Virus record (IMG/VR): IMGVR_UViG_3300045999_004110
Location: 1-29,857 of that record
Source: a virus
Strand: one strand, 5' to 3'
DNA length: 29,857 bases
Made by a program: the position numbers and the translations under genes. Of the stretch, positions 16,219-22,792 are shown piece by piece. The notes under the pieces were generated by a model. The model saw only the letters and a list, made by a program, of their open reading frames with translations, was not told where the DNA came from and ran no database searches. Within the stretch, counting starts at the first letter, position 1, and each line of letters begins with the position of its first letter.

Positions 16219-18219
16219 ATGGCACTGCAGCACCTGCGCAGCAGCACCGCACACAAGCGGCCGGTGCCCGGCAATATGTCGGACGGTCAGATCGGCATCA
16301 ATACCAACCTTGCTAGCCCCGGCCTGTTCTTCAAGGACACGAACGGCGATCTGGTGAAGGTCGGCCCGGTGCATGTCGGCACCACAGCGCCGAACGCTTC
16401 GCCAGCCAGCGGCGGCACTGCGGGCAACAGCGTGGGTGAGCAGTGGCTCGACACCACCGGCGGCACCTACGTGTTCAAGGTGTGGGATGGCAGCGCATGG
16501 CGCAGTGAGACCGGCACGTTCGTGGACGTGAACGGCGACGTGATGACCGGCGCGCTTGGCATCATCGCGGGCTCGAATGGATCGCCGGGGATCTACTTCT
16601 CGGGCGACACCAATACCGGCATCTACAGTCCTGGCGCAGACCAAGTAGCCATCAGCACTGGTGGGTCTGGAAAGTTATTTGTAAACAATGCGGGGGAGGT
16701 TGATGTATCTTCGGCAAATGCGCGTTTGTATATTACAACTACTGGCGCCAATACCGCTGTAGCGACGCTTAGAAATGCTAGTTACTATTACAACATTAAC
16801 CTTGATGGAGCCAATGGTGGGCTGACGTTTTATAACGGCACCGAACGCCTGCGAATCACAGCGGCAGGGCTCGTGGGCATAGGGACTAGTGCGCCTAATA
16901 GTGCATTCGAAGTTGGCACTAGCGGCGTCAACTTAGATGGATCAATGTCTGCACTTCCTGGTGCAGCAGCAGACGCCGCAGTGATTATAGGCAAAACAAA
17001 CGCATTAGGATCTGCTCCCTTTGACCAAGCTGGATCAATTATTTATCGTCCACGAGTAAGCAGCGTCGCTGGTAGAAGTTCTCATATCTTCTACACTGGT
17101 AGCCCATCCGCAATTCGGATGGTTATCAACGAGACAGGCAACGTCGGTATCGGCACCACGAGCCCTGGTTATGCCCTTGATGTCAACGGCGCGGGATCTT
17201 TTTCAGGTTCCTTGCGAGCGACCAGTACAGGGACTTTTACAGTTCTTCCAGCCGGTGTTTCTGGTAGCTGGACTGGCTCAGGTTTTGCTATTCAGTCAGA
17301 AGCAGGTACGGCACCGATTGGATTCCTCCAAGGCGCTTCCGAACGCGCCCGCATCGACAGCTCCGGCAGGCTCTTGGTTGGAACTTCTACGGCGCGTGCA
17401 AACTTCCTAAATACCACAGGCACCGCCCGCTTGCAGGTAGAAGGCACTGATGCAAACAATAGTGTAGTTAGCATCACCAGAAACTCTGCCAACACTGGTG
17501 GCGCTTTTCTTTATCTCAATAAAACGAGGGGAGCCGCTGTTGGTGATAACACCATTGTCCAATCAGGCGATACTCTTGGCGGTGTTGTATTTGAAGGATC
17601 TGATGGATCTGAGTTTGTAGCTGGAGCTTGGATTCTTGGCGAAGTAGACGGCACCCCTGGCGCTAATGACATGCCGGGCAGGTTAGTGTTCTCCACTACC
17701 GCCGACTTAGCAAGCAGCCCGACGGAGCAACTGCGCATCACCTCCGATCGTTATGTGCGCCTTGCATCCGGCACCGGCGGCATCCAGTTCGGCGGCGACA
17801 CCGCCGCAGCCAATGCGCTGGACGACTACGAGGAGGGCACCTTCACGCCGACCATCGTGGGCACGTCCACCGCGGGCACTGCGACCTATGCAGCCAACGG
17901 GCAGGTGGGGCGATACACGAAGATCGGCAACCGCGTCTTCTTTGATCTCTACCTCAGCTGGACCGCTCACACCGGCACTGGCGATCTGCAGATCAACGGC
18001 CTGCCCTTCACGGTGCAGAACACCACCAACCTCAACCGCAATTACAGCGCCATCCTCAACGTGGTCGCGATGACGGCCGGCAACCTTGGCGCCGCGTTCT
18101 CATCGCCCAACACCACTGCAGTCGCGCTTCGTCAGATGCCGACCGGTGGTGGATCTGTCGCGACCATCCCGATGGACACCAGCGCGCAGATCTCCATCTC
18201 GGGCTGTTTCGAGGCCTAA
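16219..18219 (+). CDS. Tail fibre / receptor-binding protein, mosaic (666 aa)
   Basis: Second fibre gene, with a strong Shine-Dalgarno sequence AAAGGAGG (16201-16208). The N-terminus (LRSSTAHKRPVPGNMSDGQI) and a third copy of the WDG module (EQWLDTTGG...WDGSAWRSE, about residues 74-98) attach and extend the shaft. Middle motifs TGIYSPGADQVAISTGG and NVGIGTTSPGYALDVNG are classic fibre repeats of marine phages. The C-terminal domain (about 535-666, from DDYEEGTFTPTIVG) is a likely receptor-binding head. Residues about 140-494 are encoded by AT-richer DNA (26 of 60 G/C at 16681-16740, 25 of 60 at 16981-17040), while both ends are GC-rich. This is a sign of modular exchange. No S74 chaperone domain is visible. 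Confidence 0.8.
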   Translation: MALQHLRSSTAHKRPVPGNMSDGQIGINTNLASPGLFFKDTNGDLVKVGPVHVGTTAPNASPASGGTAGNSVGEQWLDTTGGTYVFKVWDGSAWRSETGTFVDVNGDVMTGALGIIAGSNGSPGIYFSGDTNTGIYSPGADQVAISTGGSGKLFVNNAGEVDVSSANARLYITTTGANTAVATLRNASYYYNINLDGANGGLTFYNGTERLRITAAGLVGIGTSAPNSAFEVGTSGVNLDGSMSALPGAAADAAVIIGKTNALGSAPFDQAGSIIYRPRVSSVAGRSSHIFYTGSPSAIRMVINETGNVGIGTTSPGYALDVNGAGSFSGSLRATSTGTFTVLPAGVSGSWTGSGFAIQSEAGTAPIGFLQGASERARIDSSGRLLVGTSTARANFLNTTGTARLQVEGTDANNSVVSITRNSANTGGAFLYLNKTRGAAVGDNTIVQSGDTLGGVVFEGSDGSEFVAGAWILGEVDGTPGANDMPGRLVFSTTADLASSPTEQLRITSDRYVRLASGTGGIQFGGDTAAANALDDYEEGTFTPTIVGTSTAGTATYAANGQVGRYTKIGNRVFFDLYLSWTAHTGTGDLQINGLPFTVQNTTNLNRNYSAILNVVAMTAGNLGAAFSSPNTTAVALRQMPTGGGSVATIPMDTSAQISISGCFEA

Positions 18220-18257
18220 CCTACGCTCACACCTAATCAGACCGGAGGCCTGATCGG

Positions 18258-18497
18258 ATGACACTCACCAAGCAGTCGATCGTTGACAAAATTGAGGTGG
18301 TCGGACCCTACAGCCACATTCAAGTGCGCGTCTGTGAGCGCGTGCTTGAGGATGGCGAGGTAATCGCTGAGCGCTACCACCGCCACGTGATCACGCCTGG
18401 CGCAGACACTTCGGCCGAAGATGAGCGCGTGCAGGCGATCGCAAGCGCAGTCCACACTCCTGAAGTAATCTCCGCCTACGAGGACTCTCTCGCATGA
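18258..18497 (+). CDS. Conserved phage protein downstream of fibres (79 aa), function unknown
   Basis: A small acidic protein (QSIVDKIEVVGPYSHIQVR, VLEDGEVIAERYHRHVITPG) of a type I recall after fibre genes in picocyanobacterial phages. It may be a fibre assembly or attachment helper by position; no motif shows this. Shine-Dalgarno GGAGG at 18243-18247. Its stop overlaps the next start as ATGA. Confidence 0.7.
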   Translation: MTLTKQSIVDKIEVVGPYSHIQVRVCERVLEDGEVIAERYHRHVITPGADTSAEDERVQAIASAVHTPEVISAYEDSLA

Positions 18498-18805
18498 GCA
18501 CCACCTTCACCTGGGGCATTGCCAACCTCGACCGCAAGCTGGCCGATGGCGCCGTCACCTGTGTTCATTGGACGCTGCAGGCGCACGATGGCACGTACTC
18601 CGCGAGCGCCTATGGCTCGATCGGGCTGCCTGAGCCTGACCCCGAGAACATGATCCCGTATGCCAACCTGCAGCCTGCTGAGGTGATCGGCTGGGTGCAG
18701 GATCAGTTCGGTGCCGAAAAGGTCGCTGAGATCGAGGCCGCACTCCAGCAGCAGCTGGATCAGCAGCGCCATCCCGTCACCGGCCAAGGCCTGCCATGGC
18801 AGTAA
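18494..18805 (+). CDS. Conserved phage protein (103 aa), function unknown
   Basis: The N-terminal half is beta-rich (FTWGIANLDRKLADGAVTCV, HWTLQAHDGTYSASAYGS) and the C-terminal half helical (VIGWVQDQFGAEKVAEIEAA), ending in Gln-rich residues. This two-part layout is a common cyanophage family near fibre genes, sometimes linked with tail fibre assembly, but without proof. Coupled to both neighbours by overlap. Confidence 0.7.
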   Translation: MSTTFTWGIANLDRKLADGAVTCVHWTLQAHDGTYSASAYGSIGLPEPDPENMIPYANLQPAEVIGWVQDQFGAEKVAEIEAALQQQLDQQRHPVTGQGLPWQ

Positions 18806-18933
18806 AAGCCAAGACCGGCACCGCGCGGCTCGATCATCAGGCCGGGCCGCCCAAGACCACGCGCCAAGGGTTCGGCCAACGCAGCCGGCCCCGGCGCCGC
18901 GGGAAGAAGCCCCTCCGCGGGCAGGGCCGGTAG
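18796..18933 (+). CDS. Small basic protein (45 aa), function unknown
   Basis: Starts with an ATG inside the previous gene (10-nt overlap) and ends in a TAG that overlaps the GTG of the next gene. The sequence TTRQGFGQRSRPRRRGKKPL ends in RGQGR. Very small basic proteins with the ending RxxRGQG are frequent in cyanophages and I recognise the type. The density of Arg/Lys suggests nucleic-acid or membrane contact, but the role is unknown. Confidence 0.65.
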   Translation: MAVKAKTGTARLDHQAGPPKTTRQGFGQRSRPRRRGKKPLRGQGR

Positions 18934-19115
18934 TGGACAGGGACACGCTCGAAAACTGGCGCAAGATCCGCGACCACCTAGAGCGTGTCGGACAAACCGA
19001 GAACCACTACTACCGGCGAGCGCTTGCCATCCTCGCCGGTAGGCCTGATCCCTTTGATCGGTACCATGAAACCGAGCCAAGGCGCGCCGATGGCGGAGGA
19101 CACCAAGACCGTTAG
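18933..19115 (+). CDS. Small conserved phage protein (60 aa), GTG start
   Basis: The protein MDRDTLENWRKIRDHLERVG continues QTENHYYRRALAILAGRPDP, a short helical protein I recall from cyanophage lysis regions. The GTG at 18933 overlaps the TAG of the previous gene. Its 3' end overlaps the following membrane gene by 26 nt, or 50 nt if that gene starts at 19066. A longer in-frame extension to 18711 exists but runs through two real genes and is rejected. Function unknown. Confidence 0.65.
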   Translation: MDRDTLENWRKIRDHLERVGQTENHYYRRALAILAGRPDPFDRYHETEPRRADGGGHQDR

Positions 19116-19323
19116 CGGCGTCTTCGCGGCGTCCCTCCCCGCTGCACTCGCTGCCGGCATGGTCGCCATTGGCGCGCTCCTCATCTCCATGCAGGTTCAA
19201 TCCGCACGGATCGAGGCCACCATCGTGCAGATGGCCAAGTCGGTGGATGAGCTGAAGACCGACGCCCGCGCTGAAATCGCCGATCTGGATCAGCGCGTGC
19301 GTGCCCTTGAACGCCGCGACTAA
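19090..19323 (+). CDS. Membrane protein with C-terminal coiled coil, lysis-associated (77 aa)
   Basis: One membrane segment (VFAASLPAALAAGMVAIGAL) is followed by a helix with heptads (MAKSVDELKTDARAEIADLD, QRVRALERRD). This layout is seen in accessory lysis proteins such as XhlA-like and spanin-like factors, and the gene lies just upstream of the endolysin. I choose ATG 19090, with AAGG at about 19078-19081; ATG 19066 would add eight residues. Holin, antiholin or spanin are all possible; topology alone cannot decide. Confidence 0.6.
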   Translation: MAEDTKTVSGVFAASLPAALAAGMVAIGALLISMQVQSARIEATIVQMAKSVDELKTDARAEIADLDQRVRALERRD

Positions 19324-19338
19324 CTTGAGGGCAGCGCC

Positions 19339-19488
19339 ATGGATGCAATGAGCCCCGAAACCGTAGCGATCATCGCGATCATCATCGCCGCAGGTAGCGA
19401 GATCATCGCGCTCACCCCGCTCAAGTCCAACAGCTGGATCCAGCTGCTGCTCACTGCAGCGCGGATGGTCTTCCCAAAAAAGCGCTGA
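19339..19488 (+). CDS. Small holin-like membrane protein (49 aa)
   Basis: Starts at ATG 19339 with GAGGGC at about 19327-19332. One hydrophobic helix (ETVAIIAIIIAAGSEIIALT) is followed by an amphipathic helix (WIQLLLTAARMVFP) and a basic end KKR. The pattern SEIIALTPLKSNS plus KK at the end recurs in small membrane proteins beside cyanophage endolysins. Holin is the best guess because the endolysin gene begins 3 nt later and has no signal peptide, so it would need a membrane pore. Confidence 0.6.
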   Translation: MDAMSPETVAIIAIIIAAGSEIIALTPLKSNSWIQLLLTAARMVFPKKR

Positions 19489-19491
19489 GCC

Positions 19492-20574
19492 ATGTCCAAC
19501 GCCGCACCGATCACCCTCGAGCAGCTGTTCCGCTACTACAAGAGCCTGCCGCATCAGGCCGCAGCGATCGCGCAGCTGGAGCAGGATCTCGCCGTGAACG
19601 GCTACGCGGCAGCGATGCGCCGCGATCGGGCATGGTTCAACACGTGGAGCCAGGACGGCAAGCAGGCGGATCTGGCAGCAGCGCTGAAGCTGATCAAGGA
19701 CTTCGAAGGCTGTCACCTCGACGCCTATCCCGATCCGCTGAGCGGCGGCGCACCGTGGACGATCGGCTACGGGACAACGCGCTACAGCGACGGGCGCGCC
19801 GTCAGCAAAGGCGACAGGATCAACGCGATCGAAGCTGACATGCTCCTGCGGCAGGAGGTGGATCGCATCGCCGCGAAGCTGCGCACCACCGTGCCCTATT
19901 GGGTGGAGATGACCGACGCGCAGAAGTGCGCGCTGATCTCCTTCGCCTACAACCTTGGCGCTGGGTTCTACGGCACCAAGGGTTTCGAGACGATCAGCGC
20001 CAGGCTGCGTGAGAAGAACTGGGCCGGCGTGCCCGATGCCCTGCTGCTCTACCGCAACCCCGGCACCAACGTGGAGGCCGGCCTCAAGCGGCGCCGCATC
20101 GCTGAGGGTGACCTGTGGGGCCGTGAGCGGCAGACCACCGGGCCGATCAGCGCGATGTTCACGCCGGAGTCGCCGTTCAGCCACAAGCTGACCCCGCACA
20201 TCACATACGGCGAATTTGCGCTCGGCCAAGAGGCGCGGCGCTTCGATCATCAGCATCAGTGCGACACCGCCATGCGGATCGCGCAGTTCCTCGAGAAGAC
20301 CCGCGCGCAGTTCGGCGGCAAACCTGTGGTGATCACATCGGGCTACAGGCCGGCAGCAATCAACAAGCTGATCGGTGGCGCCAGCAGCTCAGAGCACCTA
20401 TACAACGCACCGGGTGTGGGTGCGGTGGACTTTTATATCGAAGGCGCCGACATCTACGCAGTGCAGGCTTTTTGCGACAAGCAGTGGTCGTATTCGCTCG
20501 GGTACGGCGCACCTCGCGGTTTCGTTCACCTTGGCATTCGTCAGGGCGCACCTAGGGTGCGGTGGGATTACTGA
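19492..20574 (+). CDS. Endolysin: GH24 lysozyme fused to M15-type peptidase (360 aa)
   Basis: Cuts host peptidoglycan at lysis. Residues about 1-62 are a helical N-terminal extension. Residues about 63-210 are a T4-lysozyme-type GH24 domain: Glu72 (DFEG), Asp81 (AYPD) and Thr90 (WTIGYG) have the same spacing as Glu11-Asp20-Thr26 of T4 lysozyme. Residues about 228-360 look like a metal-dependent M15 D-Ala-D-Ala carboxypeptidase/endopeptidase: SGYR (283-286), His302 and Asp313 in a stretched SxxxH...GxGAVD motif, and His346 (FVHLG). One enzyme could therefore cut both glycan and peptide bonds. No signal peptide; release needs a holin, and two membrane proteins lie directly upstream. Confidence 0.88.
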   Translation: MSNAAPITLEQLFRYYKSLPHQAAAIAQLEQDLAVNGYAAAMRRDRAWFNTWSQDGKQADLAAALKLIKDFEGCHLDAYPDPLSGGAPWTIGYGTTRYSDGRAVSKGDRINAIEADMLLRQEVDRIAAKLRTTVPYWVEMTDAQKCALISFAYNLGAGFYGTKGFETISARLREKNWAGVPDALLLYRNPGTNVEAGLKRRRIAEGDLWGRERQTTGPISAMFTPESPFSHKLTPHITYGEFALGQEARRFDHQHQCDTAMRIAQFLEKTRAQFGGKPVVITSGYRPAAINKLIGGASSSEHLYNAPGVGAVDFYIEGADIYAVQAFCDKQWSYSLGYGAPRGFVHLGIRQGAPRVRWDY

Positions 20575-20581
20575 GCGCCTA

Positions 20582-21097
20582 GTGCCCCTTCCTGATTACG
20601 AGATCCACGATCTCTGCAAGCGCCACGCGATGGTGGTGCCGTTCGATCCTGATCTGGTGAACCCGGCCAGCCTCGATGTGATGCTTGGCGATCGGATCAT
20701 GATCGAGGTGGCGGAGTCGCCGCAGCTGCAGATCCACGGCATCGCCGGCCACACCGCGGAGGATCCGTACTGGCTGCAGCCGGGCGAGTTCTGCCTCGCG
20801 GAAACGCGCGAGATCTTCAACCTGCCGGACTGCATCGCCGCTCAGTTCGTGCTGAAGTCGAGCCGCGCACGCGAAGGCCTCGAGCACCTGCTGGCCGGCT
20901 GGTGTGATCCAGGCTGGCATGGCAGCCGCCTCACGCTGGAGCTAAGCAACGCGCGCAAGATGCACCCGGTGGCGATCTGGCCCGGCATGAAGATCGGGCA
21001 GATGGTCTTCCACAAGATGGAAGGCATCCCCGGCCGTAGCTATGCGGTCACCGGCAGGTACAACGGCGACGTGGCCGTGACCGCGAGCAAGGGCTAA
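20582..21097 (+). CDS. dcd: dCTP deaminase / dUTPase-superfamily protein (171 aa)
   Basis: Probably converts dCTP to dUTP, feeding phage dTTP supply. Motifs KSSRAREGL (92-100), AGWCDPGW (105-112), LTLELSN (117-123) and PGMKIGQ (134-140) are those of Dcd proteins. Ser93, Arg97 and Glu120 have the spacing of the E. coli Dcd residues Ser111, Arg115 and Glu138, so the deaminase site seems intact. The start is taken as GTG 20582, 7 nt after the endolysin stop; the frame stays open further upstream but overlaps the endolysin. A bifunctional deaminase-dUTPase is possible. This late-module position is unusual for nucleotide metabolism. Confidence 0.8.
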   Translation: MPLPDYEIHDLCKRHAMVVPFDPDLVNPASLDVMLGDRIMIEVAESPQLQIHGIAGHTAEDPYWLQPGEFCLAETREIFNLPDCIAAQFVLKSSRAREGLEHLLAGWCDPGWHGSRLTLELSNARKMHPVAIWPGMKIGQMVFHKMEGIPGRSYAVTGRYNGDVAVTASKG

Positions 21098-21126
21098 GCT
21101 GACGCCGGAGAATCCTGTGAGGACGC

Positions 21127-21157
21127 GCCCCGGCCTAGCCAGCTGGGGCTTTTATTT
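21127..21157 (+). terminator. Probable intrinsic terminator after dcd-like gene
   Basis: GCCCC (21127-21131) pairs with GGGGC (21145-21149). Inside, GGC (21132-21134) can pair with GCC (21138-21140), leaving a small bulge. TTTTATTT follows. The minus-strand gene from 21340 ends inside this T run, so the hairpin may act on both strands, though without a U tract on the minus side. Confidence 0.55.
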
Positions 21158-21340
21158 GCGCATCGGATGCGCCAGCTCTGCCATGCGCAGCCGGTGGATC
21201 CTGATCGGCGCTTCGGCCGGATCATCGAGCGGGATCATCGTGAAGTCGTCGCACCCGTGGCGCTCGGCCCAGTGCTGCGCGCCGGTGTGGGTGGAGAACG
21301 GCCCGACGTGCCACGGGCCGATTCGGAGGATGTAGGTCAT
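21152..21340 (-). CDS. Small conserved phage protein (62 aa), function unknown
   Basis: The product (YILRIGPWHVGPFSTHTGAQ; DDFTMIPLDDP) is of a type I recall scattered in cyanophage genomes, with a WxVGPF core and a DD...IPLxDP end. It is the only minus-strand gene between late plus-strand genes. No good Shine-Dalgarno sequence is seen upstream of the ATG at 21340. Function unknown. Confidence 0.6.
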   Translation of the reverse strand: MTYILRIGPWHVGPFSTHTGAQHWAERHGCDDFTMIPLDDPAEAPIRIHRLRMAELAHPMRK

Positions 21341-21446
21341 GGGTGGAGATTACGCCGCATACGGCGCACCCTGCGCCCCGGTCACAATCCTTCACACTTC
21401 CCGTTTCGGTTCTCCCCGCTACCGTTGGCCCAGCGGCGGCCAGCCC

Positions 21447-21629
21447 ATGCGGGCGTTCTACCTAGAGATCTCCGCCAAGCTCATCATCCGGTCAAACACC
21501 GATCCCGACGACATCGCGGCCGACATTTACAGCCAGCTGGCCGAGTTCCTCCCGCCCGACGAGGACATCATCGAGATCGACGTGACGACAGTTCCCCTGC
21601 CGCCGGACCTTGGATCGACACCACATTGA
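21447..21629 (+). CDS. Small acidic protein (60 aa), function unknown
   Basis: The frame opens at 21339, but residues before the Met at 21447 are low quality and overlap the minus-strand start, so I choose 21447. The product (AFYLEISAKLIIRSNTDPDD; DIYSQLAEFLPPDEDIIEID) has one strand and an acidic helix, like many small phage proteins of unknown role. It overlaps the HNH gene by 20 nt. The 106 nt upstream (21341-21446) hold no clear promoter. Confidence 0.5.
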   Translation: MRAFYLEISAKLIIRSNTDPDDIAADIYSQLAEFLPPDEDIIEIDVTTVPLPPDLGSTPH

Positions 21630-21927
21630 CGAGACCCGCCTGGTCACACGTCGATCGGCGCGCGATCAGATCCACCTCGCATGGAACTACCGCTGCGCCT
21701 ACTGCGGCGATCCGCTAGGTCGCTCACCGACGCTCGATCACGTCGTGCCCAAGGTGCACGGCGGCCTGACCGTGCGCGAGAACCTGATCAGCTGCTGCTT
21801 GATGTGCAACAGCCAGAAGGGCCACAAGGAGTGGGTCAGCTGGTACCGCGCGCAGCACTTCTGGACACCACTGGGCGAGTGGGCGATTGCGCGGTGGATT
21901 GCAGGGGAGGGTAACGTTGGCGCCTAG
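21610..21927 (+). CDS. HNH endonuclease (105 aa)
   Basis: Carries CAYCGDPLG, LDHVVPKVHGG, ENLISCCLMCNSQKG: the HNH core with paired Cys residues of a structural zinc and the DH...H...N catalytic set. It is short, without a separate DNA-binding domain. Such genes are either homing endonucleases or terminase-associated nickases in phages; the terminase is not in view, so the choice is open. The start is TTG 21610 inside the previous gene, with no strong Shine-Dalgarno sequence. Confidence 0.8.
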   Translation: MDRHHIDETRLVTRRSARDQIHLAWNYRCAYCGDPLGRSPTLDHVVPKVHGGLTVRENLISCCLMCNSQKGHKEWVSWYRAQHFWTPLGEWAIARWIAGEGNVGA

Positions 21928-22108
21928 ACCTTCTTCTGGAGAGTCTGGGCGTTCCCGTAGAGGCCGGCTGCGGGCACCAGGTGGACACCGCGTGAGGACC
22001 CACCACCGGCCACATTATTAAGAGATGTTGCAGCGGTCGCAGATGCACCGTCCATCGACTATATTGAATGAGTCGGGAGCGATCCCGGCGTCCACCGCAC
22101 CTAGAAAA
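21928..22108 (+). promoter_or_regulatory. Intergenic region with promoter-like site and leader hairpin
   Basis: About 180 nt without a convincing gene. TATATT (22060-22065) is a possible -10 box; no good -35 lies at 17-18 nt. Eight nt later, CGGGA (22074-22078) pairs with TCCCG (22083-22087) around a GCGA tetraloop, near the expected transcript start. The site would serve the gene at 22109. The rest of the gap holds nothing I recognise. Confidence 0.35.
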
Positions 22109-22297
22109 ATGAATACACTCTCTGCCGGCCTCGAGGCACTGGCTGACACGCTCCGCTCTGCGGAAGCAGTTGTTGCCGCCTTCCAGACCTTGCGGGACAC
22201 CACCACCGAAGATCGGTGGGAGGAGCTCTGCAGCGATGAGCTGCTAGATGCTCTGCTGTGTGCCTGCACTGATCTGGAATACCACCTCGAGCGCTGA
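22109..22297 (+). CDS. Small acidic helical protein (62 aa), function unknown
   Basis: ATG 22109 gives LSAGLEALADTLRSAEAVVA and DRWEELCSDELLDALLCACT, an all-helical acidic protein. The frame extends upstream to 22025, but that part crosses the promoter-like site and reads poorly. It is a single-gene unit between a possible promoter and a strong terminator, a typical 'moron' layout. Function unknown; small acidic phage proteins often bind host proteins, but nothing here proves it. Confidence 0.55.
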   Translation: MNTLSAGLEALADTLRSAEAVVAAFQTLRDTTTEDRWEELCSDELLDALLCACTDLEYHLER

Positions 22298-22303
22298 TGG
22301 ACC

Positions 22304-22330
22304 GGCCCGCTTCGGCGGGCCTTTTTTTTT
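22304..22330 (+). terminator. Strong intrinsic terminator
   Basis: GGCCCGC (22304-22310) pairs perfectly with GCGGGCC (22315-22321) around a UUCG tetraloop, followed by nine T (22322-22330). It ends the plus-strand gene at 22109-22297 and separates it from the minus-strand early genes. The 90 nt beyond (22331-22420) hold nothing recognisable. Confidence 0.93.
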
Positions 22331-22420
22331 GCCTAGCGGTCGGCGCTATCCGTAAGGACGCGCGCGGTGTTGCAGTCGCGGTGGCTGCAGCTGAAACCGT
22401 ATCGGAGGCCGCTTCAATCA

Positions 22421-22495
22421 GCACCCAGGCGGGATTCGAACCCGCATCGTCCTGCAGCGCAGTGACCGCCCTGTCCGATTGGTTCGCACTGGGTG
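22421..22495 (-). tRNA. tRNA-like element with an abnormal core (possibly degenerate tRNA or att-related)
   Basis: On the minus strand, CACCCAG (22495-22489) and CTGGGTG (22428-22422) form a perfect 7-bp acceptor stem, with a C at 22421 as discriminator. The T arm is perfect: GCGGG (22445-22441), loop TTCGAAT, CCCGC (22433-22429). Total length is 75, as in a tRNA, and the D-loop-like AATCGG is present. However, I cannot fold a regular D stem or 5-bp anticodon stem in the 43 nt between, so no anticodon is assigned. No CCA is encoded. Either a decayed or unusual tRNA, or a tRNA mimic. Confidence 0.45.
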
Positions 22496-22532
22496 AGCCC
22501 GATGCCATAGGCAGAGCGGGAACACGATCACG

Positions 22533-22619
22533 CTACGGCAGGATCCTGCTGCACACCCACAGCGCGATCAGGCACGTCGCCCAATACTCGAGCACCAGCA
22601 CCAGCACGTCGCGCAGCAT
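22533..22619 (-). CDS. Very small membrane protein (28 aa)
   Basis: Begins in a TGATG overlap with the previous minus-strand gene and reads RDVLVLVLEYWATCLIALWV, one membrane helix, ending in CSRILP. It is the last gene of the minus-strand train. The precise coupling and pure hydrophobic pattern support it, but the length makes it uncertain. Role unknown. Confidence 0.45.
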   Translation of the reverse strand: MLRDVLVLVLEYWATCLIALWVCSRILP

Positions 22620-22792
22620 CAGCGTGCCAGCAGGTGGTCGAGGTAGAGCTCGGCCTGCCACAGGTCGCTCGAGTAGCGGCAGATCCCACCGACGCAGCTG
22701 CGGTAGTACAGCTCACCGCCACCATCAGGCTCCAGCGTTTCGATCCATCCGCCGTCACGATCCGTGCGGCTGATCACCTTCGGCTGGCTCAT
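22619..22792 (-). CDS. Small conserved phage protein (57 aa), function unknown
   Basis: Start chosen at the Met of MSQPKVISRTD (22792). The sequence DRDGGWIETLEPDGGGELYY, YRSCVGGICRYSSDLWQAEL is compact and rich in aromatic residues, a type I recall in cyanophage early regions. It overlaps the preceding gene by 38 nt, the largest overlap in the train. Function unknown. Confidence 0.65.
   Translation of the reverse strand: MSQPKVISRTDRDGGWIETLEPDGGGELYYRSCVGGICRYSSDLWQAELYLDHLLAR

Noticed and set aside
18760-20256. 498-codon minus-strand ORF opposite lysis genes
   Set aside because: Arg/Gly/His-rich translation without motifs; it runs antisense to the endolysin, whose active-site motifs are clear.
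20375-20581. N-terminal extension of the dCTP deaminase-like gene
   Set aside because: Overlaps about 200 nt of the endolysin M15 domain; the Dcd-like fold begins at the GTG at 20582.
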